Shown: positions 23,112 to 35,350, numbered from the stretch's first letter. The stretch: DNA of 64,000 bases from Talpa occidentalis (GCF_014898055.3 NW_023603184.1:27630808-27694807); one strand, 5' to 3'. Made by a program: numbers and translations. The notes: generated by a model from the letters alone, not told the origin.

Positions 23112-23627
23112 GAAGCACTAAATGTGTTATTACTTTTTTTCCTGATGTCTTATTTGGTTCCCCTGTATGCCTCCTCTAAGTGAAACCATCTGATATTTTC
23201 TTTTTCCTTCTGACTTATTTCACTGAGCATAATTTCTTCTAGCTCCATCCATGTTGCTGTGAATGGCATTAGCTTATCTTTTTTGATTGCTGAATAGTAT
23301 TCCATTGTGTATAGATACCACATCTTCTTGATCCAGTCATCTATTTTGGGGAATTATACAAAATACAACCAAACAAAACACAACCAGACAATTATAAACC
23401 AGAGACATCCTGCAGGGGAGGAGGAGGACGAGGGATCAGAGGGAGGGAGGGAGGAGCACAGGGGACTGAGGTGATGGTGCACGGGTGCATTGGTGAAGGA
23501 AACTCTATGGGGACTACACCTGAAGGGTTGGGGGGAAGCAAATATTGCTTAAAAATGAACAGTGATGTAAAACATATATAAATTTTTTTTAAAAAGAGTT
23601 TAAAAAAAAAAGGAAGCACTAAATGTG
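23112..23627 (+). mobile_element. 5'-inverted (twin-primed) LINE-1 with 15-bp TSD
   Basis: A perfect duplication gaagcactaaatgtg (23112-23126 and 23613-23627) brackets the insert. The left part, to about 23349, is the ORF2 end in antisense ('cttgatccagtcatctattt' equals the complement of the 11.1-kb fragment). The right part, from about 23350, is the sense 3'UTR with 'aaccagagacatcctgcagg', a purine-rich tract and an A-rich tail at about 23590-23611. This head-to-head layout is the hallmark of twin priming during target-primed reverse transcription. It encodes nothing. Confidence 0.93.
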
Positions 23628-24689
23628 AACAAGGAACTGAACATTCCCGACTCTGTCTCTTGCTGATGAAGCCTATTCATGCTCCTCTCTTTAACAGGTC
23701 ATGGCAAACTTTCCATGAGTTGCCACACCTTGTATCAGGCACTGAGGACACAGTTTTCTTGAGCAGTGTGTCCATTTAGTGACATATATTCAGGATCTGA
23801 CCCTGAACTCACAGCAAAGGGCACACAGCTCTCCAGATGCTGATCATCTTTCATACCATCTCATGGGACTTGTTGGCCCATCCGTTCCTTCTTGATGGTG
23901 ATCTTTTTCACCAAAGGGGCATCTCTGAAGCCTGAGGGCAAATTTCGGGGCTAAACTTACTGCAACATCATTTCAGACAGGCATTTATGGTGGTGGACAG
24001 TCTGGAATAACTGCTGTCTCTACTGACTCCTCTGTAGCTTTTTCTGTAAGGATAGTGCCTAGGTAGCTGACCCAGTGCTGTTCCTGCAGACACAGCTGCC
24101 ACCCTTTCTCTGTGTGCAGCCGGCCTCACCATTCACTTGACCCCTGTCAAAGACCCAGGGTCTGCCAGGTGACATGGAGAAGGGATATACTACAGCTGAC
24201 AATCTTCTGGGAAATCTGAAAACAGGCTGCCCTCCTCTTTTGCTGAATGAGGTTTCCTGTTGGGAAAAATGACACTAAAGTGTTCAAGGATTGCAGTCAC
24301 AGACAGAACCCCAAAATAATGACCAAGGGTGCTGCTGAGGACTGGAGGAATCAGACGTCTAGTTTCACACAGGAGACTTTCCCTGCCACCGAGCCCTGTT
24401 CTCAAACCTCACAAACTCATATATACCACACTCCATCCTGAGGTTGCCCTGTCCTCCAGAGGCAGCACCAAAGCACAGCTGAGCCAGTCTCCTACAGCAA
24501 ACAGAGCATGGGACATGGGACATGTCTGCTGTCCTACAGCAGACAGGACATGGGACCCAGAGCAGCACCCCAACACTGGAGAGCACTTGCAAGGCCTCTG
24601 ATTATGCTGATGCAGTGGTTTTCTCTTCTGGATCACACATTCTTTGGGAAATCTGAGAAAAGCATTGGACCACCTTCCCAGAAAATATG

Positions 24690-24815
24690 CTCCCATATGC
24701 ACATGCATACACATACCCCTGTGTTTATCCATATATAATGCACATGTATGTATACACATACATACACATGCACATATGTGTGCATATACAGAGATATGCA
24801 TATTCATGCATAGAA
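24690..24815. repeat. CA/TA-rich low-complexity tract
   Basis: Alternating purine-pyrimidine words (acacat, atatgc, gtatgt) dominate, with many short self-complementary stretches. It is an interrupted microsatellite. Confidence 0.75.
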
Positions 24816-25441
24816 TTATTTCTATAATTTTCACCTATTCACAAATCCTACCCATGAAATACAGCTTAAGAATCCTTATTTTACATCTTTCCAGGAACCT
24901 AGTCCGCAGCACCCTTCCTCATTATAGACACCAAAGAAGAAGTTCATTTTCTGTCTGAAAGCTCCTGCCCCTTGGGATGAGGACTGAGCCCCATCTCTCC
25001 AGCAGGAGTAAAGGGTTAATCCTGCCCTCCACCCAAGCAGCATGTGACCTCACACACAATGTGTAGAACTGTCTGTCCCTGACTGGGCACTCTTGACCCC
25101 TGTCACAGCCGTCAGACTCTGCCTGACCCAGATCTGTCTGCCAGGAGGACAGACTGTTTTTCTTCGCGGGAGTAGTTCAGGGCACTTTATCATTCACGGC
25201 ATTCTCTCTGGGTTTCAGTTAGAGACGGAGTATTATGGAAATTCCTCTTTTCAAGAGAACCAGGAATTCAGCCCTGGATGAGGGATGTGGGGCGGGGGTC
25301 TGTGGGAGGATGGCTGAGTGTGAACACACCGCGACTTTCGAGCAGTGACAGACAATCAGCCACTTCCTCGGGATGGGATGGCTCGGCCCAGTCCTGCCTT
25401 TATTCAACAGAATTGAAGGAACATATTCTTCATCAGCAGTT

Positions 25442-25483
25442 TGTGCTGAGACTAGAAGGTTCTGTGCTGGGACTAGAAGGTTC
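25442..25483. repeat. Tandem duplication, 21-bp unit
   Basis: tgtgctgagactagaaggttc (25442-25462) is followed directly by a copy with one change (25463-25483). The near-identity implies a recent slippage event. Confidence 0.88.
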
Positions 25484-25645
25484 TGATCTAGGCTCATTAC
25501 ATGCCTTAAGCCAGTGGTCATTCCAGCTTGGCTGCTCTCTCAGGCCACCTATTAAAACAGCCAGGGCTCAGGTGGCTGGCTACAAAAAGGACAGCTCTCC
25601 ACAAAATCCCAAAATGAAGCTAATACCCCTCATCAGTCAGGTGGC

Positions 25646-25690
25646 CTGTGTGTGTGTGTACCTGTGTGTGTGTGCCTTTACGTGTGCCTT
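25646..25690. repeat. Short (TG)n-rich patch
   Basis: Two runs of TG dinucleotides, interrupted by 'tacc' and 'cct'. Confidence 0.8.
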
Positions 25691-25839
25691 ATGGGTTTGG
25701 ACACAGAAAAGCAATGGATAGTGAAGAGTAAGTATAGATGAAACTTCATGTGGATTTCCCAGCAGACAGGCCCCAGAGCAATAGACAAACAGACACCCCT
25801 CTTCTATGGGTCATGGAAATCCACTGGAGATAAACAAGC

Positions 25840-26075
25840 AGCGTGATGATGGGAGTAAAGAGCATGCACTTCAGCATCACAGACACACACGGGGAGGCAG
25901 ATCCAGATGCCAGCACTCTCCAAGTGCCCTTAGGGCAGGCACTTAAAATCTCTGAGCCTCAGTTTCCTCTTCTAAACATGAGGGTCCAAACCTCCGCCCT
26001 AGGGTTGGGAACAATAAATGTGAGCATTGACTGAAAGGAGTTAGCACCTCGCTCAACACATGGTCAGATCCACTT
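25840..26075 (+). mobile_element. MIR SINE relic
   Basis: Forward MIR: 'agagcatgcacttcagc' at the head, then 'aaaatctctgagcctcagtt' and 'tcctcttctaaacatgagg' in the core, and 'acaataaatgtgagcatt' toward the end. Confidence 0.7.
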
Positions 26076-26814
26076 TTCTGTCCTTCTTTCTACCTAAGCA
26101 ATGCCCGTTGAAATCACCTATGTAAAGAACGTAACTCTGGCCTTGTAAACCTCTCCTGGCCACAGAGTCCACCTCTTTCAAAGACATGAGTGGTGCTCGC
26201 ACCTCCCACAAGAGACCAGTGACTGGCATATCTCAAAGAAGAAGTGGGTGATGCAACTAAGTACTGATTTCCCATCATGTCATGCCCTCCCAACTCTGCA
26301 TGCCCAGCGCGCTTCTGGGCCAAACATCAGCTCTCGCTTCTCAAATAATCCCATCTGCTTTATTCATGGCAAGGGACACGAGGGCTTTCCGGAATGGGAA
26401 GTCAGCTTATTTCCTGGGACGTTTACACAGGCCGCAGTGAAACAGTCTATGTCGCCAACATTTCTTCTGGGACTGCTCACAGGGAACATAATATCTTTCT
26501 TGCAGAGCTTTAAAGGTTGTTGTTCTTTTGTTATATGTGGGACTGAAAATGTGTTTGTAGGGATTTACAGGGCTCCATTTGACCGAATCTGATGGGACTT
26601 CTAAAAAGAAAGCATCAAGCTTGAATGTGTCACCGATGGAAAATGGAGCAAATGACCAGTGGGAAGGAAGCTCAGCCTGTGTTCTGGGGCCTGGTGGGCT
26701 AAGCAGAGGCACTGAACAGAAGGGGCCCATTCCTTGTGCGAGTTCTGGTGACAAGTGAGGAGGAGGTCAGGGCAGAAAAGGGGGTTTTCTAAACACCCTC
26801 ATTTAAACTGAAAC
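26076..26814. other. Single-copy stretch containing a candidate conserved block (26290-26600)
   Basis: No exon is recognised. Two overlapping frames of about 114 codons on opposite strands (26248-26592 +, 26407-26754 -) have no family match. The 26290-26600 core lacks repeat landmarks, keeps several CpGs and has a TEAD/ETS-like 'ttccggaatgggaag', so it may be conserved. Confidence 0.3.
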
Positions 26815-26930
26815 CCACCCCCTGGTCACCACATTACAGTGAGGAGACTAAGGCTCAGACACATGAAGCCGCTTAGCCACTTAGCAGGGAATGCATGTGG
26901 AGCCTGGCTATGAACCAGGATTATGTTTCT
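26815..26930 (-). mobile_element. MIR SINE relic
   Basis: Reverse-complement MIR: 'cattacagtgaggagactaa', 'ggctcagacacatgaag', then 'gcctggctatgaaccagg'. Confidence 0.6.
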
Positions 26931-27639
26931 GGAACTCCAGAGCTCACCCTTGCAGTTGCCTGCCTCAGGTAGACCCTTCAGGGAACCACCTCTAAGTTGC
27001 AGGTGGAGGCACCCCACACAGAGTCCTTTACAGAGTCCCTGTAGCAGCATCCTGAAGCCGTACTTCAGGAAGGAAACTCCCTGTGCACTGCTTTTGCAGT
27101 GACAATGGGTGGCAGGCCTCCCTAGTGGCCCACAGGTCACCAATCCTAACATTTCTGAGCACAGATGAGAAGAACTATCATGCAGAGAGTCTGTTTTCCA
27201 AATGGAATTTCACATTTCCCATGGATTGTGACTATTCTGGCTGCGGCCACAAACCATTGCTTTGTGTTCCCTTCCTACTCCTGCCACATAAATGACAAAA
27301 TAAAGGATACTCTCTGTAGTTCTAACAGACTTCCACTGGGCCCTAGCTCTGACCTGTCTCCCAGTGGTCCCCATCCTGGATGCTAGTAGGGGACTTCAGG
27401 ACATGGAGAGGTGGACAGAACCATGATTGACAACAGAGGCAAGAGCGACTGGACCAGGGTAATCTGGAGCCCAGAACCCAAGAGGACCCTAGGAAAGAGA
27501 GAAGGTATACTGGTTGCTCCTGGAAAGGACAGGGACCAGAAAAACAAAAGGGAGTTTGAATCCAGAAAACAATTTATCCCTGGGAAAAGACAGATCGTAG
27601 TAAAAAGAGCTACCGTTCATTGATGGCCTTCTCTGCACG
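26931..27639. other. Single-copy stretch
   Basis: No gene or assignable repeat is seen. Frames are 108 codons or shorter and overlap on opposite strands. Confidence 0.45.
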
Positions 27640-27884
27640 CTTAGCATATGTGCTATGGCTAGATTCAGAGTGTGGCTTCAAGCAGAATCTGCCACATGCT
27701 GGCTACGGGACTTTGGGGAAGTCATCTCACCATTCTGAGACTCACGTGTCCCATCTGCAAAATAAGCACAGTAACAACACCCCCCCCACCGCCCCGGGCC
27801 CCTCCTAGGATGAAATGAGGCCATCCTTGCAAAATGCATGGGACATCCAGAATAAGCACCCAATAAAAGTCATTTACTATTATT
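27640..27884 (+). mobile_element. MIR SINE relic (forward)
   Basis: Forward MIR: 'ttcagagtgtggcttcaagc', 'gaagtcatctcaccattctg', 'cccatctgcaaaataagcac', a C-run at 27780-27787, and 'cacccaataaaagtcattta' at the 3' end. Confidence 0.7.
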
Positions 27885-28010
27885 ATGAATCTCCACAATG
27901 TCCCAAAAAGCCATAATTAATATTACTGTTCTGCAGACAAATAAACTGGGTTTCAGAGAGGCTGAACTATTCCTGAGGTCACACACTAGCAGGGGTGAGA
28001 AATAGGTTTG
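27885..28010 (-). mobile_element. MIR SINE relic (reverse), abutting the previous one
   Basis: Reverse-complement MIR: 'aataaactgggtttcagaga', 'ggctgaactattcctgaggt', 'cacacactagcaggggtgag'. With the preceding forward MIR it forms a tail-to-tail pair. Confidence 0.65.
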
Positions 28011-28839
28011 GAAGCGCAGTCTCTGGCTATTCCCAAGTCCCCTGTTCACTCCATAGGTGACCCACCTCCCTGACTTACTGAATGGCACAGAGCTGACATC
28101 ACAGTGGGAAGAGATAATCAAGGACAAAAACGGACTAACAGAAAATGTCTTCCAGGGTGGTGAGGGGTGCTGAGAGAAGTGAAGCAGTGTAAGCAAGATG
28201 GAGAGTGGGCTGTTGGAAAAGGCAGTCAGGGAAGCCTCTTTAACAAGATGAAACCTGGATTCAGACCACAGGAGGGAGGGAGAAAAGAGGAACACTGCAG
28301 TCAGCAGGAGTAACAGGAGCAAACAACCTGGGGGAGCAGAATGCTGGGCAGTGGGAAGGAAGAACAGCAGAATGGCGGTGAGAACAGGAGCACAGCTGGC
28401 TCTCTCGGGTGAGAGGGGAGCACCCTCTCACCTCAGTGGTGAGGGGCCCCAGCAGAGTGGATTGCTGGCCAAGGTACTGGAGGCAGGGCCAGAGAGAAGG
28501 GCTGTGGCTTCTTGGGGAGAAATAGCAATAGCAGCAGGTGCTTAGGGACTCAGGACCAGGGGCCATAGTCATCAGGAGGATACAGATTGGGTGAGGCCCC
28601 TGAAGAGGTGGCAAAGCAGGAAAGGGGCTGGGTCCCGACAGAGCAGGAAGAACAGTGAGATGCACCCTCAACACAGCCTCCTTCTAGCCTCCATTCAGAT
28701 CCAGGTGACCTTGGAGCTGCTGAGTGGGCCTAAGTACAAGGGTAAAAAAGTGTAGGGCCATGAGGCCATGTCATTGTGGACAAAATAAAACACCAGCAAA
28801 TGCCTTATGTCTTATAATTTCTGAAAAGAGGAGTTTCTC
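28011..28839. other. Single-copy, purine-rich stretch
   Basis: No gene is supported. A 150-codon minus frame (27870-28322) begins with a leucine-rich, signal-peptide-like segment, but its second half is antisense MIR, so I treat it as chance. A 137-codon minus frame (28261-28674) overlaps it. Confidence 0.45.
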
Positions 28840-29040
28840 CCATTTAGCCCCATCTCTGGATTGTTGGAGAGAAAGAGGTTTAGACTTAAACTCTGAACTC
28901 TGCACTCAGAACTGAGTCACCTCACTGTCACCTGACAGTAATAAGACACTCTGTGGTGATCTTGGGGTGTGGTGGGGGCCAGACAAGACCTAATAGCCAG
29001 TAAGCACTGCACACAGTAGGACCTCAGCAGATGGTAGCTG
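28840..29040 (+). mobile_element. Probable MIR relic
   Basis: 'gagtcacctcactgtcacct' and 'gtaagcactgcacacagtag' keep the MIR order weakly. Confidence 0.4.
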
Positions 29041-29752
29041 TCCTAATTTCCACTGCCACACAGGGATATGCCAAAGCTATGACACATCCCAGGCCATGGC
29101 TGAGGTTAGTGGACCATACCACATGTCCAGACCAGGTCAGCTCTGTAAAACAGGCCTCTTGGAGGTCATGGTCATCCAGGGACAACCCAGACAACCAACT
29201 GATACCTGAAATCCAGCCTCCCCCAACTCAAACCCACTGGCAGTCCTAACCCTGTTTACACTCAAACATCTTTCCATTGTTCTAAACCTTCCCACCTAGA
29301 AGAAACAGGAAAGAAGGGGTGTGCAGAAAGCCATGGACCCAATATGCCCATATACGTTGTTATTTAAGTCAACAAAAATGAGTGTTTGTGATGTTTTCAT
29401 CTTCCTCAGATAATGAAAGGCCAATGTGACCCTCACATACAAACTTGGCATCTCTGGTCTGGGGCTGTACGGATCTGGCCTGTCCTGAATAATATTTAAA
29501 AGCAAATAATCACTGCCTTCTTTACCCCCTTGAACCAGAGACTGGCTACCCGGATGAAGTCAGCCATAACAGAGTTCCTACTGCAGCCCCTCTGCCCCAG
29601 GTCTGCCCTGCTGAGCAATCCAGAAGCCCCTGGGCCTGGGATTCCTGGCCCTAGTTCCTGGGCTTCAAAACCTCCTCAGAACCTGGCTTGATAAACAACT
29701 CTAGCCAAGGTGAGAATACTGAAAACCCTCCAAGTGACCTTCCTAAGAAAAG
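29041..29752. other. Single-copy stretch
   Basis: Nothing recognisable. Frames do not exceed about 72 codons. Confidence 0.45.
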
Positions 29753-30031
29753 GAATCTGTACTTTTTTTTATTTTTAAAGATTTATTTATTTATTTATAC
29801 AAGCACTGGGTACAGTCAGAAGTGCGGGAGGGTCAGAGAATTTACTGGAGCCAGAGCGGGGAACAGAACAGGCAGACCGACAAAATATACTGCTGAGGGG
29901 AGCAGCGGGCGCCATGTGGGACCCTCGCATGGTGGCTGGGGATTGAACCTACACTGCAGAGGCTGCGGGCAGCTTCGCAGACCGGTGCTCAACCACTGCG
30001 CCACCAGGGGAGGCCCAAGAATCTGTACTTT
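29753..30031 (-). mobile_element. tRNA-derived SINE, copy 3
   Basis: Minus-strand copy bracketed by gaatctgtacttt (29753-29765 and 30019-30031). The (aaat)n tail appears as 'tttatttatttatttata', followed by 'caagcactgggtacagtcag', the subfamily-B end. The interval between linker and body is shorter than in copies 2 and 5 because the 'gcagacctctcct' block is missing. The head reaches the 'ccaccaggggaggc' 5' end, so it is essentially full-length. Confidence 0.9.
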
Positions 30032-32549
30032 CTCATTATGACCAGCTTCAGCTAAAGGTTGGAACTCAGGTGTCCTGGGAGCGCAGACTTCCCCAGGTGC
30101 AGTGCCTGCTCTGGTCTGGTTCAATGGTGCAGCTCCAAAGGGATATCTCCATTCAACAAAGCCTAAGGTGGCAGAACCTGCAAAGATGCCAGAATAAGAC
30201 TGTGATCTTCAGACACAAAGCCAGGGTCCAGGAGCCAAGGGACACCATGTTGACTTTGGACTTGGCTGCACAAGACTCTGCCTGTTCCCAGTCCCCAGGC
30301 TGGGATCCCTCTCACTAAGCAGTCAAACAGAAGCCCTTTCTCCACTTTTAGTCCAATACAGACAACTGCATTTCATGGCTGAAAAAGCCAGTGACGGGAT
30401 AAGTAGTGTTTGTTATCTAACTAAATTGTAGAGGAAATGATGTGTGAATGAGAAAATTCTAACACAACCGTGGATCACTTCTGACAGCTTCGATTATGGT
30501 TTTGTTTAGTTAAGCACTTGTGCATCCTAATGAACTGTCTTATGGAATTATTAATTGGAGCTGGGATTTCCTGGGCTTTCTACTGCTCTGAACCCTTCTT
30601 TGTAGAGGTGATGTGTCTTTGGGTATTTTGATTCAAAAAGTTGGTTCTCAACTCAACAATCCTGAAACTAAGGCCCAGCACAGACCAGATCTTGATGTAG
30701 ACGAAGAAACAGAGAGTAGCTCTTGGTCTTCACATCAGTTCCTCTAAAAGGAGGCCAAGAAAATCTGGAAGAAGCTCTGAGCCCGTGTCCCTCAGAGCAC
30801 CCCATTGCCTGTCCTCCTGCTTTGGCTGTATGGGAGCCTCTAGACTTCTTTTGTCCTGTCCCTCTCTAAAGACATTGCTGTGGCAGCTAGAAGGTCCTAC
30901 CAGTGTCCTTACCAGATCTGTCCAACCAAACCCAGATCTTCTGCTCTGGCAACAGAGGACACACTTCACACCAGAATAAGAACTCCCCACCCACAGCTGC
31001 CACATGTGCTATACAGTGTGTGCCCTGCATGTGGGCAGCTGGGGACACCTGAGCTGGTTGTTCCAAGAGGCCAAGGGGAGTCTGACTGTGTCTTTGAGTA
31101 GACAGTCACTACTTTACCCTGTGCTGTCAGGCCTCTCATTCACAATCAGAAAATTCTGGAGATGGTTCCTATGAACTCCAGAAAATGTTTCAGAACTACG
31201 TTCACCCTAAACATAATTGAGACTACAATTACAGTGATTTCCGAGAATAGATTAGATGGAGGGAACTAAAGTGGTTCAGGCAAGTTCCCCAGGAACACTC
31301 CCCTGGCCAGGGAAGCTCTGACACCTCTCCATGTGGTCCTAGGAAAACCAGAGCCACCCAGGCAGCTGTGCCTGCTCCTGCAGCACTGAGCCCTACAGGG
31401 ACTTCTGTGCCATCACCCTGTTATGGGGAACAAGCCAGACCCCACCATCGAGAACACTTTACTGAGGTCCTAGAAAAGGCAATAACCAAGGAGCAGGGGC
31501 ACAGATGGTTTAAAGGTGGAAAAAGCCTGAAGTCATACCTGAGAGAGATGGCAGCTCACTCCTCCCCACCCCAGGACTCTTGCCTTGCAGGAGTCCTTCC
31601 TCTGATATGCTCCTTAGCCCATTCCAGAGAATAGTCACCAGGTTAGACACACACAGACCCAGTCCAACAAACTCTGCGCCCACTGCTGCACCACCAAGTG
31701 AGGGCTGCTCATTCCTGAAGCCCTTCCAGCTGACCTGCATGCCCCCACTCCTGCAACGCAACTTTCATTGGCCAAAAAGGGCACATAGATGAGTACAGGG
31801 GTGAAGCCAGGCTGGAAGGTGAGTAGGGGATGAGAAACTTCCCTGAATTGTTGCAGCTGTCATTGACACAAGATGCCAGAGCACAGCACAGGCAAGAGGC
31901 ATGGCCACAGAATCATGCAGCCCTGCCCCAGATGCCCCACCACTGCTGCGCTCCAAAGGCAAATGCAAGATTAATCCACACTAAGGAGCAACACACTAAG
32001 CTCCTTGGTACCATTCCAGGAAAGCAGAGAGCTTGCTAGAATCCAGATACAAGCCACTGAAGCTGCTTTTTTTTCTGGATGTTGAAAAACAAAAGCAAAA
32101 CAGACAGTCCACTGTATCCACAGAACCCTGATAGTCTCAGGGTGATGCTTCCTCCTCTGCTGAAAAGGCCACTTGGTGTTGCTATGTAGCCAGCAGCGCA
32201 CAATCTGCACCTCGCATTGGATAAACCCTGAGCACGCATTTGCCATCAGACAACAAGGAACAGACTAGCTTCCTATCCTAACCTGGGTTCGACAACTTCC
32301 CTACACTCATGCTGATGTTTTAGTGGAGCTGTCAAATCCTAAGCTTCTTTCTTTCACCCCAGATTTAGCAGATGAGAGTCAAGTGAGAGATGAAGCTCAC
32401 TGCCATCACCAATAGTTCAGACAGAAGTTCTCCTTTATAAGCACCTTGCCAAGGGAGTAGCAATTTCTGCACACTTTCCTGCAGAGCCCTTTCATTATGT
32501 CTGCAGAGTAAATTCCATGTAAGTGAATGTCCACAATTTTTGGAGACAT
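30032..32549. other. Long single-copy stretch, no gene seen
   Basis: About 2.5 kb with only short, mutually overlapping frames (up to 91 codons). No repeat landmarks stand out. The 30400-30560 part is AT-balanced and could be conserved. Confidence 0.45.
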
Positions 32550-32645
32550 GACTCAGGACTCAGTTTTGCTACCAGCATCCTTTATGAACTTGAGAAAGTC
32601 ATTTATCCTTCTTGTGAATGATAATCACAGTAGTAGATCTTGAAC
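32550..32645 (+). mobile_element. MIR SINE relic (forward)
   Basis: Forward MIR middle: 'gactcagttttgctaccagc', 'tgaacttgagaaagtcattt', 'atccttcttgtgaatgataa'. Confidence 0.5.
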
Positions 32646-32880
32646 CCCTTCCTTGTATATATTATCTCCTTTAATACAGCTATCCTATGAGGCAGATCTT
32701 ATTATCACCTTCATTTTACAGATGATGAAACTGGGACTTACCGAAGTTAGTATCTTCCCCGAAGTGCAGAGGGTGATAGGAAGCTGCATCAAAGGCAAGA
32801 AGTTTGGTTTCAAAGCTGACACTCCTACCTTATGCATTGCTTCCCTGGGAAAGCTGGTTGTGGAACCAGGATGCATGATT
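32646..32880 (-). mobile_element. MIR SINE relic (reverse)
   Basis: Reverse-complement MIR: 'tatattatctcctttaatac', 'cctatgaggcagatcttatt', 'attttacagatgatgaaact'. The downstream part has diverged. Confidence 0.75.
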
Positions 32881-33469
32881 ATAAGCAACAGCAGCCTTGA
32901 CATAAGCAGAAAGGAGTTAATAAAAGGACACGGGTGGCTCAGGGAGTTTCCAGGAAGCTAGAAAAACACTCATTTTTGTCATCAAGTACATCATCCCAAA
33001 CCTTGTTTCAGTAGAGGACCACCCCCAGTACTGCCAACACTGCTGATACTCGACCCTGCTCCCCCCACCACTGCCACGGGGGTTCTGAGAACTTGCAGTT
33101 CCTCGCACCACAGTCAGTGCTAATTAAGTGCCAGTTCCTGATTCAAAATCCAGAAAGGTACCTCTGACTGAGGTTCATGGGCTAATCCATAGACTCCTGC
33201 CAAAACTCAAGGGAGGCCAGGAAGCTGTTCTCGTGGGTGTCTGCTCCCATTTAGATGCAACACACAGGGAATTCCCCAAATATAAGAAGCTGGGTGCTCC
33301 AAAATGACAAATGTCCAACAAATGAGGAAAATGGACAAGGTGTCCTTTAAGGTGCTTGTCCACAGCATGAGTTCATTTAATTTAATCGTCTCATTGCAAT
33401 GGAGTGTATTGTACTTCCCATTCATTAATCCGTCTTCTCTGTGAAAATATATACGTTGTTATTCATTGC
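32881..33469. other. Single-copy stretch
   Basis: No gene seen. A C-rich patch lies at 33059-33077. Confidence 0.45.
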
Positions 33470-33830
33470 CATGGTCCTGCAATGTCCCCTCCATCTTACA
33501 AGAGAATTTTACACTGACATTGGACTTGAGCATGTAATTTAATCTGACCAATGGGATATGGTGTAAATTATGCCCTAGCAGAGGCTCTGGCAGGCACTGC
33601 AATGAAGACTCTTACTTTTTTCTTCTCTGGGAAAGTGGCATTCCCAAATATGGGTTGCCCCTTCAGCCTGTGTCTCGGTATGGGAAAAAGACACGGAACC
33701 TAGCAGAGGCTCTGTGACAACCCCAACTGACTCACAGTTTCCAACAATAAAATTAGCAAGAAATAAATGTGACCCTAATGCCACTGATTGGGGTAGGGCT
33801 GTTACAACAACACCGAGAGCCACTCCACAC
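33470..33830 (+). mobile_element. Old interspersed repeat, family not assigned
   Basis: 'ttgagcatgtaatttaatct', 'gaccaatgggatatggtgta' and 'acaataaaattagcaagaaa' recall a widespread ancient mammalian repeat. The 57840-58160 block seems to be a member of the same family. I could not name it with confidence. Confidence 0.35.
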
Positions 33831-35350
33831 CCACCATCGGGGGTTTCTAGCAGATCTACATTCTAAAATGCAGGGGACACTGCCAAGAGATGTGTACTAG
33901 ACAAGGGGAATGCATGAATAAACAGGACTCAGTCACTGTCTTCATGACTCTTCTGTGTGACACGCTCAGGTCACAGCTGGCACAGAAAACAAAAATGTTT
34001 CAAAGGCGCCATAAACATAAGCTCCGGGAGCATTAGGAAAGGAGACAGGGATTCTGCCTGAGGTTTCTGGAAGGCTTTCCAGGGGATGTGAAAGTTGAGC
34101 TGGATCTTGAAGGTTAAGTCCAATGTTATCAAAGAAGGTTATAAAGTAGTGAAGGGGGCATTCCTAGGCAGAGGAAACAATATGCAAATTCAGAAAGGTA
34201 CAAGAAAAAATAAATACATATACATATATATCCACTGTATCTCTCATATACCTGTGTTGCATATACCGTGTATATTGCATATACTGTCTATGTATGGTAT
34301 GCGGATATACACACCAGAATATATCCTGGCATCGCTGGAGCACAGGCAGAGTAGGAGGGGGAGTGGTGAGAAAAACGCCAAATGAAGCAGCAGATTCCAC
34401 ATGGCCTGCGATGGCATGGTCACGGGTTCAACCTCACACTCAGGGCAATTTCATCTACATTGTAGAACTAGCATCCTAGAAATGGTAGAGTGGGGAATGA
34501 ATAAGAGAAAAAGGCACAATGAAGACCATTCAATTGAAAGCAGAGCCAGATAAGAAGGGCCCACACTAAACCAACTTTCAATAGAATGACAATGAGAACA
34601 AAAAATGGTCTCCAAGCATTTCACAGGGGAACTCAGTATGACTTGGTTGGACAAGAGTGAGACAGGAAAAAATGAGAGATGGCACCCCATGTTAGGTTAT
34701 AGATCTCACCCCTAAATGGATGGATATGGGGGGAACAGAAAGGGAACAGGTTTGGAGAAAGCTGACAGTTTGGTGTTGGATGCCATGTTTGAGGTGTCTC
34801 TCGGACAAGCTAATGCAGGTGTTGAGTTGGTAGGAGGAAGACACGAAATAAGTCCCCATTTGCCTGGAAGGGGTTGGGCTTATGGGAAAGGCTTGGAGGC
34901 AGTGTTGACATTGGCCTTAGGTCACGGGGTGATCACTAATGGGATAGGATGTGGGAAGAAGGGGCGAGGGCTGGCCATTGAGGCAGAGATCAAGCATGCA
35001 CAAAGCCAGTCGAGGCAGGACGTAGACAGGGAAGAACACACAATGGATCTCATTGAAGGGGGGGAAGTGGTGGCTTCTCTGTGTGACGTTTTCCCATAGG
35101 CCAGAGGACAGGTCAGGGATTGGCCATTCTGTAAGTGAAGGGAATGTCTGTATGACAGTAGCAGAGTATGACTTTGTGAATAAACTTGCAGAATCTTAAA
35201 TGTGGACTTCTGGGGTCTTTGATTTCTTACAAACCCAATAGTCGGCCTGCTTTGAATAAGTAATTCTTTCAATTTTGCCCTTCTGCTATAAAAATCAGCA
35301 TGTCTAGTAATTCACAGAAGTAATAGATATCATTCTTCCATTTACAAATA
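33831..35350. other. Single-copy stretch with an AT-rich patch at 34200-34325
   Basis: No gene seen. The longest frame is 127 codons (34716-35099, +) with no known domain. Between 34213 and 34310 are alternating AT/CA words such as 'acatatacatatatat'. Confidence 0.45.

Larger units (their letters stand above)
23628..25839. other. Single-copy stretch with low-complexity patches
   Basis: No gene is seen. Frames of 141 codons (24409-24834, -) and 147 codons (25278-25721, +) run through the CA/TA-rich patch and the tandem and TG repeats respectively, so they are not credible proteins. Near 24481-24560 a tcctacagcaaacag/tcctacagcagacag direct repeat adjoins tandem 'catggga' words. Confidence 0.45.

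Noticed and set aside
23880..23960. Possible antisense fragment of a processed pseudogene
   Set aside because: Short lysine-rich translation on the minus strand, but I could not match it to a gene and no A-tail is present.
24409..24834. 141-codon minus-strand frame rich in Cys/His/Met
   Set aside because: Half of it is the translation of the CA/TA-rich low-complexity tract, so the Cys/His spacing reflects the repeat and not a metal-binding domain.
25278..25721. 147-codon plus-strand frame
   Set aside because: It runs through the 21-bp tandem duplication and the TG patch and has no recognisable domain.
27870..28322. 150-codon minus-strand frame with a leucine-rich, signal-peptide-like start
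   Set aside because: Its C-terminal part is antisense MIR (27885-28010), there is no promoter or splice context, and a second unrelated frame overlaps its start.
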